Of a stretch of 64,000 nucleotides of DNA, positions 27,221 to 35,958 are shown one piece after another; positions within the stretch are counted from its first letter, which is position 1; each line of letters begins with the position of its first letter. The notes beneath the pieces were generated by a model that saw nothing but the letters and a program-made list of their open reading frames with translations, was not told the DNA's origin and searched no databases. Both the position numbers and the translations under genes were made by a program. Source of the DNA: an uncultured Rhizobiaceae group bacterium (lineage in GTDB: Bacteria > Pseudomonadota > Alphaproteobacteria > Rhizobiales > Rhizobiaceae); the NCBI GenBank assembly GCA_938044775.1, contig CALIOE010000027.1, positions 1 through 64,000 on the forward strand. Direction: 5' to 3'.

Positions 27221-30191
27221 CCTTGCCTTCAAGACTGGCTTTTAAAGCGGCCAGCTTCGCGAAGGGTGAATCAGGGTCGGCCTGCTTGGGTTTTTGTCGC
27301 GCAGGAGGACGTTTGTCACCCTGTTCCTTGCGGTCGAATTTTCCACCGGGCTTACCGCGACCCTTGGCTCTTTGACCGTGTTTTGCAGACTTGTCCGCGG
27401 GCTTTGAGCCTCCAGGCCGGCGTGTTTTGCCAGATCGCTCGCCACCTGTACGTCCAGGACGCCATACATCGAGACGTTTCGGCTCTTCCGGCTCAGCCGG
27501 TTCGGCCGGTTCAGACGGTTCAGCCTTAACTTCGCTCGCGTCGGCGGGGCTTGCTGGCGAAACCTCCTTTTCAGCAACTGGTGCTGCATCAACTGCTGGT
27601 GCTTCGGGCTCTACAGCCTTCGGCGCGGCACTTTCGCCCGGCTTTTCAAGAGCCTCGCCTTCAGGACTCGCCGGAACGTCCCATGCCGCCATCTTCGCGT
27701 TGGCGTCATCCTGCAGCATGTTTTCGCTTCGATAGCCAAGTCCTCGAAGCACATCGGCCATATCGTCATGTGTCGCACCCAGAATGGAGAGCATAGACGG
27801 GGTCACAACGAAACCATTGCCATCCCATGCTCCTTCCGGACGCGATTTGGGAGCTGCTTCATTGAAGCGCCATCCAATCGCCGGCCTGATGAAGTCAGCC
27901 AGGCGCTCAAGAATGTCTACACGAACAGCCTTCTTGCCAAGCACACGGAACCCGGCCAGCCGGTAGAACGCTTCCTCATAACCACTTTCCACCGCCAGGG
28001 AGGTCCTGCCTGCTGCCAACCCAGCAACAATCTCGCCGCGCCCGTCCGCCTCCATTTTGTCGTTTTTAAGCGCCCAAAGCACAGATACGAGGTCGGCTGG
28101 GGCGGGCTTTAACAGAAGCGGTGCAAAAACGTGGTATGCTCCAAAGCGTAAACCCTTGCGTCGAAGGTGGCCGCGCTGGTCCTGGTCGAGTGAACGCAAA
28201 TCATCAGCAATATCACGGCGATCAACGACGCCAAGATTTTCTACAACGCGGAATGCAACGCCACGGGCAACTCCCTCCAAACCTTCGGTATCGGAGAGGT
28301 CATTGAGCGGCTTCAGCAGATTGTCGATGGTGAATCCGAGCCAGCGCTCCAGCCGGCTAGAAACCTTGTCTCTTGCGGGGCCTGTCAATTGCTCATCGGC
28401 AAGCAGCAACACCCGCGGCTTGAGAACCTCATCCCCGGAGACCAGGCGGCCGACCGGCGCACCAATCCAGCGCAGCGTCCCGTCGCTGTCGAGAGCGACA
28501 TCGGAATTCGGGGCTGCTGCGAGCCGCTCCGAACGCGACTCAATCTCGCTGGCGAGAGCCTTTTGCGCTGCTGCAGTCGCTGCTTTCGCATCCGGGCCAT
28601 CCGCCGCGGCATCCGGTGTAAACCGAAACCCGGTCAGTTCTCCGACATGGTGGCCTTCTACTGTGACTGCACCAGACGGTGCAATTTCAGCCTCAAGCAT
28701 GGTGTTTTCCCGCAGGCGCTTCATCAGTACGGATGTCCTGCGATCAACAAAGCGTTTCGTCAAGCGTTCGTGCAACGCATCCGACAGACGGTCTTCGATT
28801 GCCCGGGTCTCCTCCTGCCAGTGTACATTGTCTTTCAACCAGCCATCCCGATGAGAAATGAAGGTCCAGGTACGGGTGTGGGCGATACGATTGGACAGGG
28901 CATCGATGTCGCCTTCAGTGTTGTCCGTCTGCTTCACCTGCGCAGCAAACCAGTCTTCATCAATGCTGCCCTGTTCCGCAATGTCACGGTACAAAGTTGA
29001 CAACAAATCCGAATGATTGGCAGGGGCGATCTTGCGATAGTCGGGGACCTGGGCAATCTGCCAGAGCAACTGGACATCGGCTTCACTAGCAAGGCTGTCG
29101 CGAATATCTGGCTGGCCGGCCATGGCAGCAAGTGCGCGCTGGTCTGTCGCTATCGGTGCTTTAACCAGGCCTTGTTTTTCCGGCGGCTGCTCCAGGCTTT
29201 CAACAAGGCTGGAGACAGATGAAAACGAAAGGTCACGGTTGCGCCACTGCAGCAGCTTTTCGGGCGGAAACTGATGCGACTCAAGCCGCTCGACAAGCTC
29301 ATCCGGGAATGGGTCAACCTGACCCGTCACACCAAAGGTACCATCCCGCACATGGCGCCCGGCCCGTCCGGCGATCTGGGCAAACTCAGCAGGCTTCAGC
29401 CGCCTGTGCTGATGGCCATCAAATTTTTCATCCTGGGCAAATGCAACGTGATCGACATCCAGATTGAGGCCCATGCCAATGGCGTCCGTTGCGACGAGAA
29501 AGTCCACATCGCCCGACTGATAGAGTTCAACCTGTGCGTTACGGGTGCGCGGCGACAGCGATCCCAGAACGACCGCCGCCGCACCACGCTGACGACGGAT
29601 AAGCTCGGCAATTGCATAGACTTCATCGGATGAGAACGCGACGATCGCGGATCGGCGTGGCAATCGGGTTATCTTCTTCTGCCCGGCATAGAGCAATTGG
29701 CTCATGCGCGGGCGTGTAACCACATTGATGCCGGGCAGCAATTGCTCCAGTGCCGGGCGCAGGGTTTCGGCTCCAAGCAACATGGTTTCGTGTTGCCCCC
29801 GCAGATTGAGGAGCCGGTCCGTGAAAACATGGCCTCGATCCAGATTGACGGCCAGTTGCACTTCATCAATGGCCACAAAATTGCAGTCGACATCCGGTGG
29901 CATGGCTTCAACAGTACAGACTTGGAACCGCGCGCCCTTTGGCAGAATTTTCTCTTCGCCGGTTACTAAGGCCACCTGATCGACTCCGACCCGGTCGACG
30001 ACGCGTTGGTAAACCTCGCGTGCCAGCAAGCGCAGCGGCAGGCCGATCATGCCTGATTGCTGCGCCAACATGCGTTCAATGGCCAGGTGGGTCTTGCCCG
30101 TATTTGTCGGTCCCAGCACTGCGGTTACGCCGCGTCCTGTTCCGGCATTGACCGCGCGCTTTGCAAGTTCAGGATGTGAGTGAAGGTTCAT
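27213..30191 (-). CDS. SUV3-like DEAD/DExH RNA helicase
   Basis: About 992 residues from ATG 30191; the frame is open upstream and the start is uncertain. The helicase core is of the mitochondrial SUV3 type: GPTNTGKTHLAIERM (Walker A), IDEVQL instead of DEAD, then ATDAIGMGLNLD and QIAGRAGRHVRDG. The C-terminal 160 residues are low-complexity: first Ala/Pro/Glu, then Lys/Arg/Gly, ending with FAKLAALKASLEG, a tail likely to bind RNA or partners. SUV3 works in RNA degradation. The bacterial homologue is poorly studied. Stop overlaps the S4 gene start. Confidence 0.9.
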   Translation of the reverse strand: MNLHSHPELAKRAVNAGTGRGVTAVLGPTNTGKTHLAIERMLAQQSGMIGLPLRLLAREVYQRVVDRVGVDQVALVTGEEKILPKGARFQVCTVEAMPPDVDCNFVAIDEVQLAVNLDRGHVFTDRLLNLRGQHETMLLGAETLRPALEQLLPGINVVTRPRMSQLLYAGQKKITRLPRRSAIVAFSSDEVYAIAELIRRQRGAAAVVLGSLSPRTRNAQVELYQSGDVDFLVATDAIGMGLNLDVDHVAFAQDEKFDGHQHRRLKPAEFAQIAGRAGRHVRDGTFGVTGQVDPFPDELVERLESHQFPPEKLLQWRNRDLSFSSVSSLVESLEQPPEKQGLVKAPIATDQRALAAMAGQPDIRDSLASEADVQLLWQIAQVPDYRKIAPANHSDLLSTLYRDIAEQGSIDEDWFAAQVKQTDNTEGDIDALSNRIAHTRTWTFISHRDGWLKDNVHWQEETRAIEDRLSDALHERLTKRFVDRRTSVLMKRLRENTMLEAEIAPSGAVTVEGHHVGELTGFRFTPDAAADGPDAKAATAAAQKALASEIESRSERLAAAPNSDVALDSDGTLRWIGAPVGRLVSGDEVLKPRVLLLADEQLTGPARDKVSSRLERWLGFTIDNLLKPLNDLSDTEGLEGVARGVAFRVVENLGVVDRRDIADDLRSLDQDQRGHLRRKGLRFGAYHVFAPLLLKPAPADLVSVLWALKNDKMEADGRGEIVAGLAAGRTSLAVESGYEEAFYRLAGFRVLGKKAVRVDILERLADFIRPAIGWRFNEAAPKSRPEGAWDGNGFVVTPSMLSILGATHDDMADVLRGLGYRSENMLQDDANAKMAAWDVPASPEGEALEKPGESAAPKAVEPEAPAVDAAPVAEKEVSPASPADASEVKAEPSEPAEPAEPEEPKRLDVWRPGRTGGERSGKTRRPGGSKPADKSAKHGQRAKGRGKPGGKFDRKEQGDKRPPARQKPKQADPDSPFAKLAALKASLEGKDG

Positions 30192-30505
30192 TGCAGGTCC
30201 ATGCCTCGCACCAAGCGCCAACAATGCGCCCTGTTTCGTTTTCTTAGCACGGCAAATCTTCAGTTCGACGAGAAAACCTGTTTGCCCCCTCAAAAATTAA
30301 ATCGATCCGGGTTTGATCGGAGTATGCTCATTCGTTGAGCAATTTATCGCCCCTTGCCCAAAATTGAAGCAATTATTCGATTAATATCAATGTGTTATGC
30401 AAAAATCACAATTCTGCTCTGCAGACTTCGCACTTCACATCAAGAGCTCATCCGCGCAAGCTGGTACCAACAATAAAGGCATCAACCGGCGCAAGGACCG
30501 AAAAA
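30192..30505. other. Divergent intergenic region, helicase / DUF1127
   Basis: About 310 AT-rich bases. No gene is evident. It holds one inverted repeat, TGCTCA-TTCGT-TGAGCA (30325-30341), and must carry the promoters of both flanking genes. I could not choose a convincing sigma-70 pair. Confidence 0.4.
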
Positions 30506-30655
30506 ATGGACCTGTTTGAACCCATAAGAACCTGGAGCCGTGCCCGGAAAATTCGTTTTGAGCTTTACGCCCAGTCGGATCGCCAGCTCCACGACATGGG
30601 GATGGCCCGTGATCAAATTTCTGAGATCGCAAAGGCAGCCGCTCGGCGAAAGTGA
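30506..30655 (+). CDS. DUF1127 small Arg-rich protein
   Basis: 49 residues from ATG 30506 with AAGGA upstream; the longer open frame has no supported start. The arginine-rich helix WSRARKIRFELYAQSDRQL and the motif LHDMGMARDQI match DUF1127 (YjiS-like). In Agrobacterium, small DUF1127 proteins affect phosphate and carbon metabolism and may bind RNA; transfer of that role is inference. A strong terminator follows 88 bases later. Confidence 0.85.
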   Translation: MDLFEPIRTWSRARKIRFELYAQSDRQLHDMGMARDQISEIAKAAARRK

Positions 30656-30743
30656 CAAGAGTTCCGGCAAAACTCATCCTCCTCCCGAGTTTTGTGGAAA
30701 ATGTCCGGCGACATCCTCCTCCCGTCACTGGACGAACCAGAAG

Positions 30744-30773
30744 CGCCCGTCGGACTCCGTCCGGCGGGCGTTT
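30744..30773 (+). terminator. Terminator after the DUF1127 gene
   Basis: Stem of 12 pairs (CGCCCG T CGGAC / GTCCG G CGGGCG, one T-G wobble) with a 3-base loop, followed by TTT. It also faces the end of the DUF3108 gene. Confidence 0.8.
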
Positions 30774-30783
30774 GTACAATGCA

Positions 30784-31575
30784 TCAGAAAGACTGAAACT
30801 GATTAGCCTGGCCGCTTGCCCTGCCGGCCCGGGTTTTTATTCGGAAGCCAAAAAGCGCATATAGGTTGCTCTCGCCCACACGGGCAAAGGTGACCTCGAT
30901 ATCACGATTGGCTTTCATGAACTTGGTCTCTTTGCGTTCGGGCTTGTGTCCAGCGACTGGTTGATAGCGAACTGAACAGGTAAATGTCGGACCGGAAAAA
31001 CCCTTCACCTGTCTCGGCTTGCTCGACTTATATCGCAGCTTCAGATTCATTCGGTTTTTCCCGTCGAAGACCGGCAAAGTGCGGTTGCAGATAGCGGAGC
31101 CGTTATTGATCTCGGTCGGTTTCACGGGCAGCATCACGGAGCTGATGGGATCGAGCACATCCCGCAAATGCGAAGCCACGACCGGAACGGCGGTTTTTCC
31201 ATAGCGAACTTTTGGCGAAACAGTCATGTCAGATATTCCGCCACGGGCGAAGGCAAGCTGAACAGATCCTTTTTTCTTGCGCTGACGATATCTGAGACGG
31301 TGGCTCTCCGGCTTCAGTAGTCGACCTGCAATCCGCCCGCTGCTTTCGAAATCGGCACCAGCCCTTGCGACAAGAGCAACAACCGAATTGGCAGCCACCC
31401 GTCCCCTGATTGCATATCTGTCCTTGTCGACCCGAATGTCATTGGTCAGCGTTCCAACATGCACTCCCAGGAAGTATATCGGAATACTGGATTTCACGCT
31501 GTCGCCGGCAAATCCGGGAGAAACAGCCAGTGCACTCGCTACCGCAGCCACACTCAACATAATACTGGTTTTCAT
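30784..31575 (-). CDS. DUF3108 domain protein, exported
   Basis: 263 residues from ATG 31575 (MKTSIMLSVAAVASALA), with GAGG and AAGG shortly upstream; the frame is open for 102 more codons but without support. Signal peptide ends near GFAGDS. The beta-rich DUF3108 domain follows (IPIYFLGVHVGTLT, then LDPISSVMLPV). Two cysteines (ICNRTL, FTCSVRY) could pair. Predicted periplasmic; function unknown. It is divergent from rpmB. Confidence 0.85.
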   Translation of the reverse strand: MKTSIMLSVAAVASALAVSPGFAGDSVKSSIPIYFLGVHVGTLTNDIRVDKDRYAIRGRVAANSVVALVARAGADFESSGRIAGRLLKPESHRLRYRQRKKKGSVQLAFARGGISDMTVSPKVRYGKTAVPVVASHLRDVLDPISSVMLPVKPTEINNGSAICNRTLPVFDGKNRMNLKLRYKSSKPRQVKGFSGPTFTCSVRYQPVAGHKPERKETKFMKANRDIEVTFARVGESNLYALFGFRIKTRAGRASGQANQFQSF

Positions 31576-31892
31576 CGCCTTAACCTCAAGCAGGAGCCAC
31601 CATGGCCAACTCCGGCATTCCCCCTTTCTTCTAGCGGGGCAAATCGGGCAAAAATGTGCTGCCGGGCCAATGACCCGACGATGTTGGCCCGTCAGGCTCG
31701 ATTGTCGCGGCAAACCCTTGACGCATCGGTGATTTCGACCTAGTACACCGCAACTTTCCCGAAACGGTAAGAGACAAGTGCATTTGGGCCGGCTCGGCTC
31801 AGGTACACCGATGTTGAGACCCGATGTTTCAACGACGCTGTCACTATCGGCCCGGGCCTCGAAGATAAACACGAAACTCAAGGTTTGAGACT
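31576..31892. other. Divergent intergenic region, DUF3108 / rpmB
   Basis: 317 bases, no gene seen. Contents: an 8-bp inverted repeat CGGGCCAA/TTGGCCCG with 13-base loop (31663-31691) and the rpmB promoter at 31718-31746. The leader before rpmB would be about 140 bases. Confidence 0.5.
31718..31746 (+). promoter_or_regulatory. rpmB promoter
   Basis: TTGACG and TAGTAC with a 17-base spacer on the plus strand. Five and four of six consensus bases. Confidence 0.5.
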
Positions 31893-32189
31893 ATGTCCCG
31901 TCGTTGCGAATTAACCGGTAAAGCTGTGATGACCGGCAACAATGTGAGTCACGCCAACAACAAAACCCGTCGGCGTTTTTTGCCAAATCTGGTCAATGTC
32001 ACGCTTATGAGCGACGCCCTGAACCAGCGCATTCGCCTTCGCGTTGCTGCAGCGGCACTGCGCACCGTAGAACATCGCGGTGGACTGGATGCATTCCTAC
32101 AGAAAGCCAAGGAAGGCGATCTATCGCCAAAGGCCACTCTGCTGCGTCGCCAGGTGATGAAAAAGCTGGCCGAAAACGCTGCTGCCTGA
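31893..32189 (+). CDS. rpmB: 50S ribosomal protein L28
   Basis: 98 residues, the normal alphaproteobacterial length. Signature [20 protein letters not shown] and [20 protein letters not shown]. The first Cys is retained, but the rest of the zinc-binding set of the C+ form is absent. AAGG precedes the ATG; a strong terminator follows. Monocistronic. Confidence 0.98.
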   Translation: MSRRCELTGKAVMTGNNVSHANNKTRRRFLPNLVNVTLMSDALNQRIRLRVAAAALRTVEHRGGLDAFLQKAKEGDLSPKATLLRRQVMKKLAENAAA

Positions 32190-32221
32190 CCAAAAGCGAC
32201 TGACAGTTTTCACGGCTTACG

Positions 32222-32250
32222 GGGCGGTCCAGCGACCGCCCTTTTATTTT
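32222..32250 (+). terminator. Terminator of rpmB
   Basis: GGGCGGTC-CAGC-GACCGCCC, perfect 8-bp stem, followed by TTTTATTTT. Classic intrinsic terminator 32 bases past the stop. Confidence 0.92.
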
Positions 32251-32293
32251 GACAAGCATTCCCCGTAAGGATTGCGTTTCTGGGAGCCTCCCC

Positions 32294-32938
32294 ATGCCTC
32301 ATACGGCGCAAAACTCGGCACCATCCTCTGGCACCATCGCTGGCTTTATTGCCGCCATGACCGCCGTGGTCGTTGTCTCCAACATTCTGGTGCAATATCC
32401 GCTGCAAGCGACCCTGGGTGGCGTTGCTTTGAAAGATCTGTTGACCTGGGGGGCACTTACCTACCCGATTGCGTTCTTCATAACCGATCTGACAAATCGC
32501 CGGTTTGGTCCCGGCAAGGCGCGGATGGTGGTGGCAGTCGGGTTTCTGATTGCCGTGGCATGGAGCATTTTTCTGGCAACACCACGCATTGCAATCGCCT
32601 CCGGTTCGGCCTTTCTGATTGCACAATTGTTGGATGTGTCGGTGTTCGACCGATTGCGCGCATCGGCCTGGTGGCAGGCACCGCTGGTCTCCAGCGTGCT
32701 TGGGTCGATTGTTGACACGATTCTGTTTTTTGGCATCGCTTTTGCCCCGGCTTTCAGCTTTCTCGACTTTGGTGGTGAGGATGGCTCTTTAGGTTTCGGT
32801 GTTCCTTTCCTTGGCATCGGAAGTCAGGTCGCGCTGTGGATCTCTCTTGCCGCCGGCGATTTCATCGTCAAAATCCTGGTGAGCCTGATGATGCTTTTGC
32901 CTTATGGGCTGGTGGCGCGTCGCACCGCAACCGCCTAA
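32294..32938 (+). CDS. Queuosine precursor transporter (YhhQ/VUT family)
   Basis: 214 residues from ATG 32294 with GGGAG upstream. Six predicted membrane helices. Family motifs: LTYPIAFFITDLTNRRFG near helix 2 and SSVLGSIVDTILFF in the second half, with a conserved Asp. YhhQ imports preQ0/preQ1, the base for queuosine in tRNA. I see no preQ1 riboswitch ahead of it. Next gene is 33 bases downstream on the same strand. Confidence 0.92.
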   Translation: MPHTAQNSAPSSGTIAGFIAAMTAVVVVSNILVQYPLQATLGGVALKDLLTWGALTYPIAFFITDLTNRRFGPGKARMVVAVGFLIAVAWSIFLATPRIAIASGSAFLIAQLLDVSVFDRLRASAWWQAPLVSSVLGSIVDTILFFGIAFAPAFSFLDFGGEDGSLGFGVPFLGIGSQVALWISLAAGDFIVKILVSLMMLLPYGLVARRTATA

Positions 32939-32971
32939 GCTCCTCCCGAGCAGCAGCTTGGGAGCTTATCG

Positions 32972-33718
32972 ATGAGACTGAAAAACAAAACTGCGATCAT
33001 TACAGGCGCGGGTGCGGGATTTGGCGAAGGCATGGCGAAACGCTTTGCCGCTGAAGGCGCCAACGTGGTCATTGCTGATCTTGACGGCGACGGCGCGCAA
33101 CGCGTTGCGTCAGAAATTGGAGCCCAGGCTGCTGCCATCAAAGTCGATGTCGCAAAGCGCGACGACAACCAGAAAATGGCAGATTTGGCTCTGTCGAGGT
33201 TCGGTGGCGTCGACATTTTTATCCTTAATGCCGGTGTCACACATCCCAATCAGCCGCTGGGCGATGTTTCCGAGCAGGAGTTTGACCGCATCACCAGCGT
33301 CAACATGAAAGCCCTGTTCCACGCTTCACAAATCCTCGTACCGGAAATGGATTCGCGAGGTGGTGGGGTCATTCTGGGAACGGCCTCAACAGCCGGTTTA
33401 CGTCCCCGCCCCGGCCTCGTCTGGTACAATGCCTCAAAAGCCTGGGTCATTAATGCGTGCAAGTGCATGGCTGTGGAACTGGCGCCGAAAAACATCCGCG
33501 TCAACTCGCTCTGTCCGGTCGCCGGCGAAACCCAGATGCTGGCAGACTTCATGGGCGAGGACACGCCGGAAATCCGCGAGAAATTCAAAAGCGTGATACC
33601 GCTGGGCCGGTTCAGCCAGCCCCGCGACATGGCAAATGCCGCTCTCTATCTTTGCTCGGACGAAGCCGATTTCATTACCGGCGTCGCACTGGAAGTGGAT
33701 GGCGGGCGCTGTGTCTAG
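32972..33718 (+). CDS. SDR family oxidoreductase
   Basis: 248 residues, classical short-chain dehydrogenase. Cofactor motif TGAGAGFG (11-18), NAG at 86-88, catalytic Ser139, Tyr152 and Lys156 (YNASK), and the terminal GVALEVDGGRCV. An Asp at the end of the second strand (VVIADLD) favours NAD(H). Annotation often reads 3-oxoacyl-ACP reductase or glucose dehydrogenase; the substrate cannot be told. GGGAG precedes the start. Confidence 0.93.
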   Translation: MRLKNKTAIITGAGAGFGEGMAKRFAAEGANVVIADLDGDGAQRVASEIGAQAAAIKVDVAKRDDNQKMADLALSRFGGVDIFILNAGVTHPNQPLGDVSEQEFDRITSVNMKALFHASQILVPEMDSRGGGVILGTASTAGLRPRPGLVWYNASKAWVINACKCMAVELAPKNIRVNSLCPVAGETQMLADFMGEDTPEIREKFKSVIPLGRFSQPRDMANAALYLCSDEADFITGVALEVDGGRCV

Positions 33719-33741
33719 GGCTTTTCGGGAGTGCCGCCCTC

Positions 33742-34719
33742 TCAGGCGACTTTCTGATCAAGCGGAATACTGCTGTGGACCGAATAGCGCTGGCCCGACT
33801 GTGCCGCCGCTTTGGCAGCCGCCTGCTCCGCTTTCACCATGAGGCCGTGTTCGTTCTCATCGACATCGAGCGGCAGCGCAATGCCAATTGAGAATTCCGC
33901 CAGGACCATTGTACCCGCGACATCATACGGCATCTGAAGAACGGTGATCAATCTCTGAGCCATGCCAATACTGTCGTTCACGGAAGTGACGCTCTGCTGC
34001 AGGATGGCGAAGTTTGTGTCCTCGAGCTTAGCTGGCAGGTCGTCGCTTCGCACCCCGTTTCGCAGCCGCGCAGCAATCTGCTTCTTTAACGTATGCATGC
34101 TGTCTTCCCCAAGCCGGGCCCGGATCGCTTCGACATCCTGCAACTGAATGTACAGCAGAGCGAAATAGTCCTCGTCCCAGCTTTCCATAAAGGCTTCGTC
34201 AATACACTCGAGCAACAGGCGTCCGTTGGGCAGTGCAGTGCGACGGTCATAATAGGCTGAATGTTCGAGCTCGTGTTTGACGGCAAACAGGGCGCTGACA
34301 TCGTCATAAGTGGTCATCCAGCCGCCGCTTTCAACGGGAATATGGCCGACCGAAATAACCCTGCCATCGGGCAAATGCTCAAGACGGGTATCTACCGACT
34401 TGGCCTGAACCATGTTGAAGTGTGTCGCCAGGTAGGTCTGTGGATCAACTCCGTCGAAATTACCGGTGTCGACATGATGGTTGAGAATATCGACATATTT
34501 GGCACCCTTGACACTCAGCTCTTTTGGCAGCTGATGAGTGCTGATAAATATCCGATTGCAATCGACCAGACGCTCTTCCGCATCAAATATGCCAACGCCG
34601 CGCGTTGTTTTTTCAATCAGTGCCGCCCGTTTTTCGTTCTGGCGGGCAACCGTTGGCCATTCCCTTGTTGCGGCGCTGTTCTTGCGCTCGTTGTCGCTCT
34701 TGCGGCGCTGTGGCATCAT
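33742..34719 (-). CDS. PAS plus degenerate GGDEF domain protein
   Basis: About 325 residues from ATG 34719 (GGGG nine bases upstream); ATG 34743 is an alternative. A basic N-terminus precedes a PAS-7-like domain (GVGIFDAEERLVDCN, then DGRVISVGHIP and GGWMTTYDDVS). The second domain has the diguanylate cyclase opening (YYDRRTALPNGRLLLECID), but the active-site loop reads AKLEDTNFAILQ where LGGDEF is expected. The fold is kept without the GGDEF signature, so it probably cannot make c-di-GMP. No EAL domain or membrane span is seen. Probably a sensor or regulator; partner unknown. Confidence 0.85.
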   Translation of the reverse strand: MMPQRRKSDNERKNSAATREWPTVARQNEKRAALIEKTTRGVGIFDAEERLVDCNRIFISTHQLPKELSVKGAKYVDILNHHVDTGNFDGVDPQTYLATHFNMVQAKSVDTRLEHLPDGRVISVGHIPVESGGWMTTYDDVSALFAVKHELEHSAYYDRRTALPNGRLLLECIDEAFMESWDEDYFALLYIQLQDVEAIRARLGEDSMHTLKKQIAARLRNGVRSDDLPAKLEDTNFAILQQSVTSVNDSIGMAQRLITVLQMPYDVAGTMVLAEFSIGIALPLDVDENEHGLMVKAEQAAAKAAAQSGQRYSVHSSIPLDQKVA

Positions 34720-34815
34720 GATTGTGTTCCCCGTGATCGACATCAATTTGGACGGATTGTCTGACGGGGAAATTGCAACCTACGCGTTAAAATAGAGTCA
34801 AAGACAAATTAACCA

Positions 34816-35958
34816 TCAGCACGTGTGGCTGAGTGCCTCCCGCAAATCGCTGATCAGATCATCCCGTGCCTCAATCCCAATCGACAGGCGCAACAGATTT
34901 TCCGGCACCGTGTCTTCGATTGTGTGGCGATGCTCCACAAGGCTTTCCACCCCGCCCAGAGAGGTTGCACGTTTGAACAACTGCATCGCACCAACGCATT
35001 TCAAAGCGGCCTGGCGTCCGCCATTCACCTGAAATGATAAAAGCGAGCCGAAACCACCACTCATCTGACGTGCAGCCACGGCATGCCCCGGATCAGCAGG
35101 AAGGCCGGGATAGAGCACGGTCTCAACCGCATCGTGGCAGCTCAGATAGTCGGCCACGGCCAGCGCCGTTGCGCTCATACGTTCCACCCGCAGCGGCAAT
35201 GTGCGCATCCCTCGGATTAACAGCCATGCTTCAAAGGATCCCATGACGGCTCCGGCGTCGTGACGGTCCGTGCAGATCGCTTGCCAGCGGGGGCTGCCCG
35301 CATCGGCACAGGCAAGAAAACCAGCCAGCACATCACTATGCCCGTTGATTGCCTTTGTGGCAGAATGCATAACGAATTCCGCGCCGTGATCGAGAGGCTG
35401 ACTAAGAATGGGCGTCGCGGCAGTTGAATCCACAACCAGAGCGGCCCCCATGGTATTCGCGATATCGGCACTTGCGGCGATGTCGATGGTTTTCAGGTAG
35501 GGATTGGACGGTGTTTCAATCCAGACAATATCAGCGCTGCCGCCGACGGCCCGCAATGCATCCGGATCTGCGCAATCGACTTCCACAAGCTCGATCGCGC
35601 GTCGCACACAGAATTCCCGCGTCCACTTGGTAGCACCCCAATAAATGCCGGACTGCATGACGATACGCCCGCCATTGGGCACGGTACGCATCACCGCAGC
35701 CACTGCAGCCATACCTGACGGGAACAGCAAACCGTCCTCGCCATGCTCAGCCCTGGCCAAGATGTCTTCACCGAGCCGCACAAGGTCGTTGTCATCCCGC
35801 GCGTAGATGTGATCGGGCGAAACGAGCGCATAACTCTCGTCGCGTACAAAGGTTGTTGCTGATTGTATGGGCGGCACGACACCACCAGTCTGCGGATCAA
35901 TTGCGCCATTAGCCTGGGCAAACAATGTCGCCAGTTCAGTTCTGTTCTTCTTTGTCAT
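34816..35958 (-). CDS. PLP-dependent trans-sulfuration family enzyme
   Basis: 380 residues from ATG 35958, overlapping the ChaN-like gene by 23 bases. It is a Cys/Met metabolism PLP enzyme: FPSGMAAVAAVM, DSTAATPILSQPLDHGAEFV and the PLP lysine in HSATKAINGHSDVLAGF. The family includes cystathionine gamma-synthase, beta-lyase and methionine gamma-lyase. The specific reaction is not fixed by sequence. The C-terminal SLGGVESLVEHR motif is present. Co-transcribed with chaN-like and argE genes. Confidence 0.9.
   Translation of the reverse strand: MTKKNRTELATLFAQANGAIDPQTGGVVPPIQSATTFVRDESYALVSPDHIYARDDNDLVRLGEDILARAEHGEDGLLFPSGMAAVAAVMRTVPNGGRIVMQSGIYWGATKWTREFCVRRAIELVEVDCADPDALRAVGGSADIVWIETPSNPYLKTIDIAASADIANTMGAALVVDSTAATPILSQPLDHGAEFVMHSATKAINGHSDVLAGFLACADAGSPRWQAICTDRHDAGAVMGSFEAWLLIRGMRTLPLRVERMSATALAVADYLSCHDAVETVLYPGLPADPGHAVAARQMSGGFGSLLSFQVNGGRQAALKCVGAMQLFKRATSLGGVESLVEHRHTIEDTVPENLLRLSIGIEARDDLISDLREALSHTC

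Noticed and set aside
28057-28854. 265-codon Ser/Arg-rich frame opposite the helicase
   Set aside because: Pure shadow of the helicase gene with biased composition.
32190-32293. Possible preQ1 riboswitch or own promoter for the queuosine transporter
   Set aside because: The region is mostly the rpmB terminator; no preQ1 aptamer pattern seen. A TTGACA at 32249 lacks a convincing -10.
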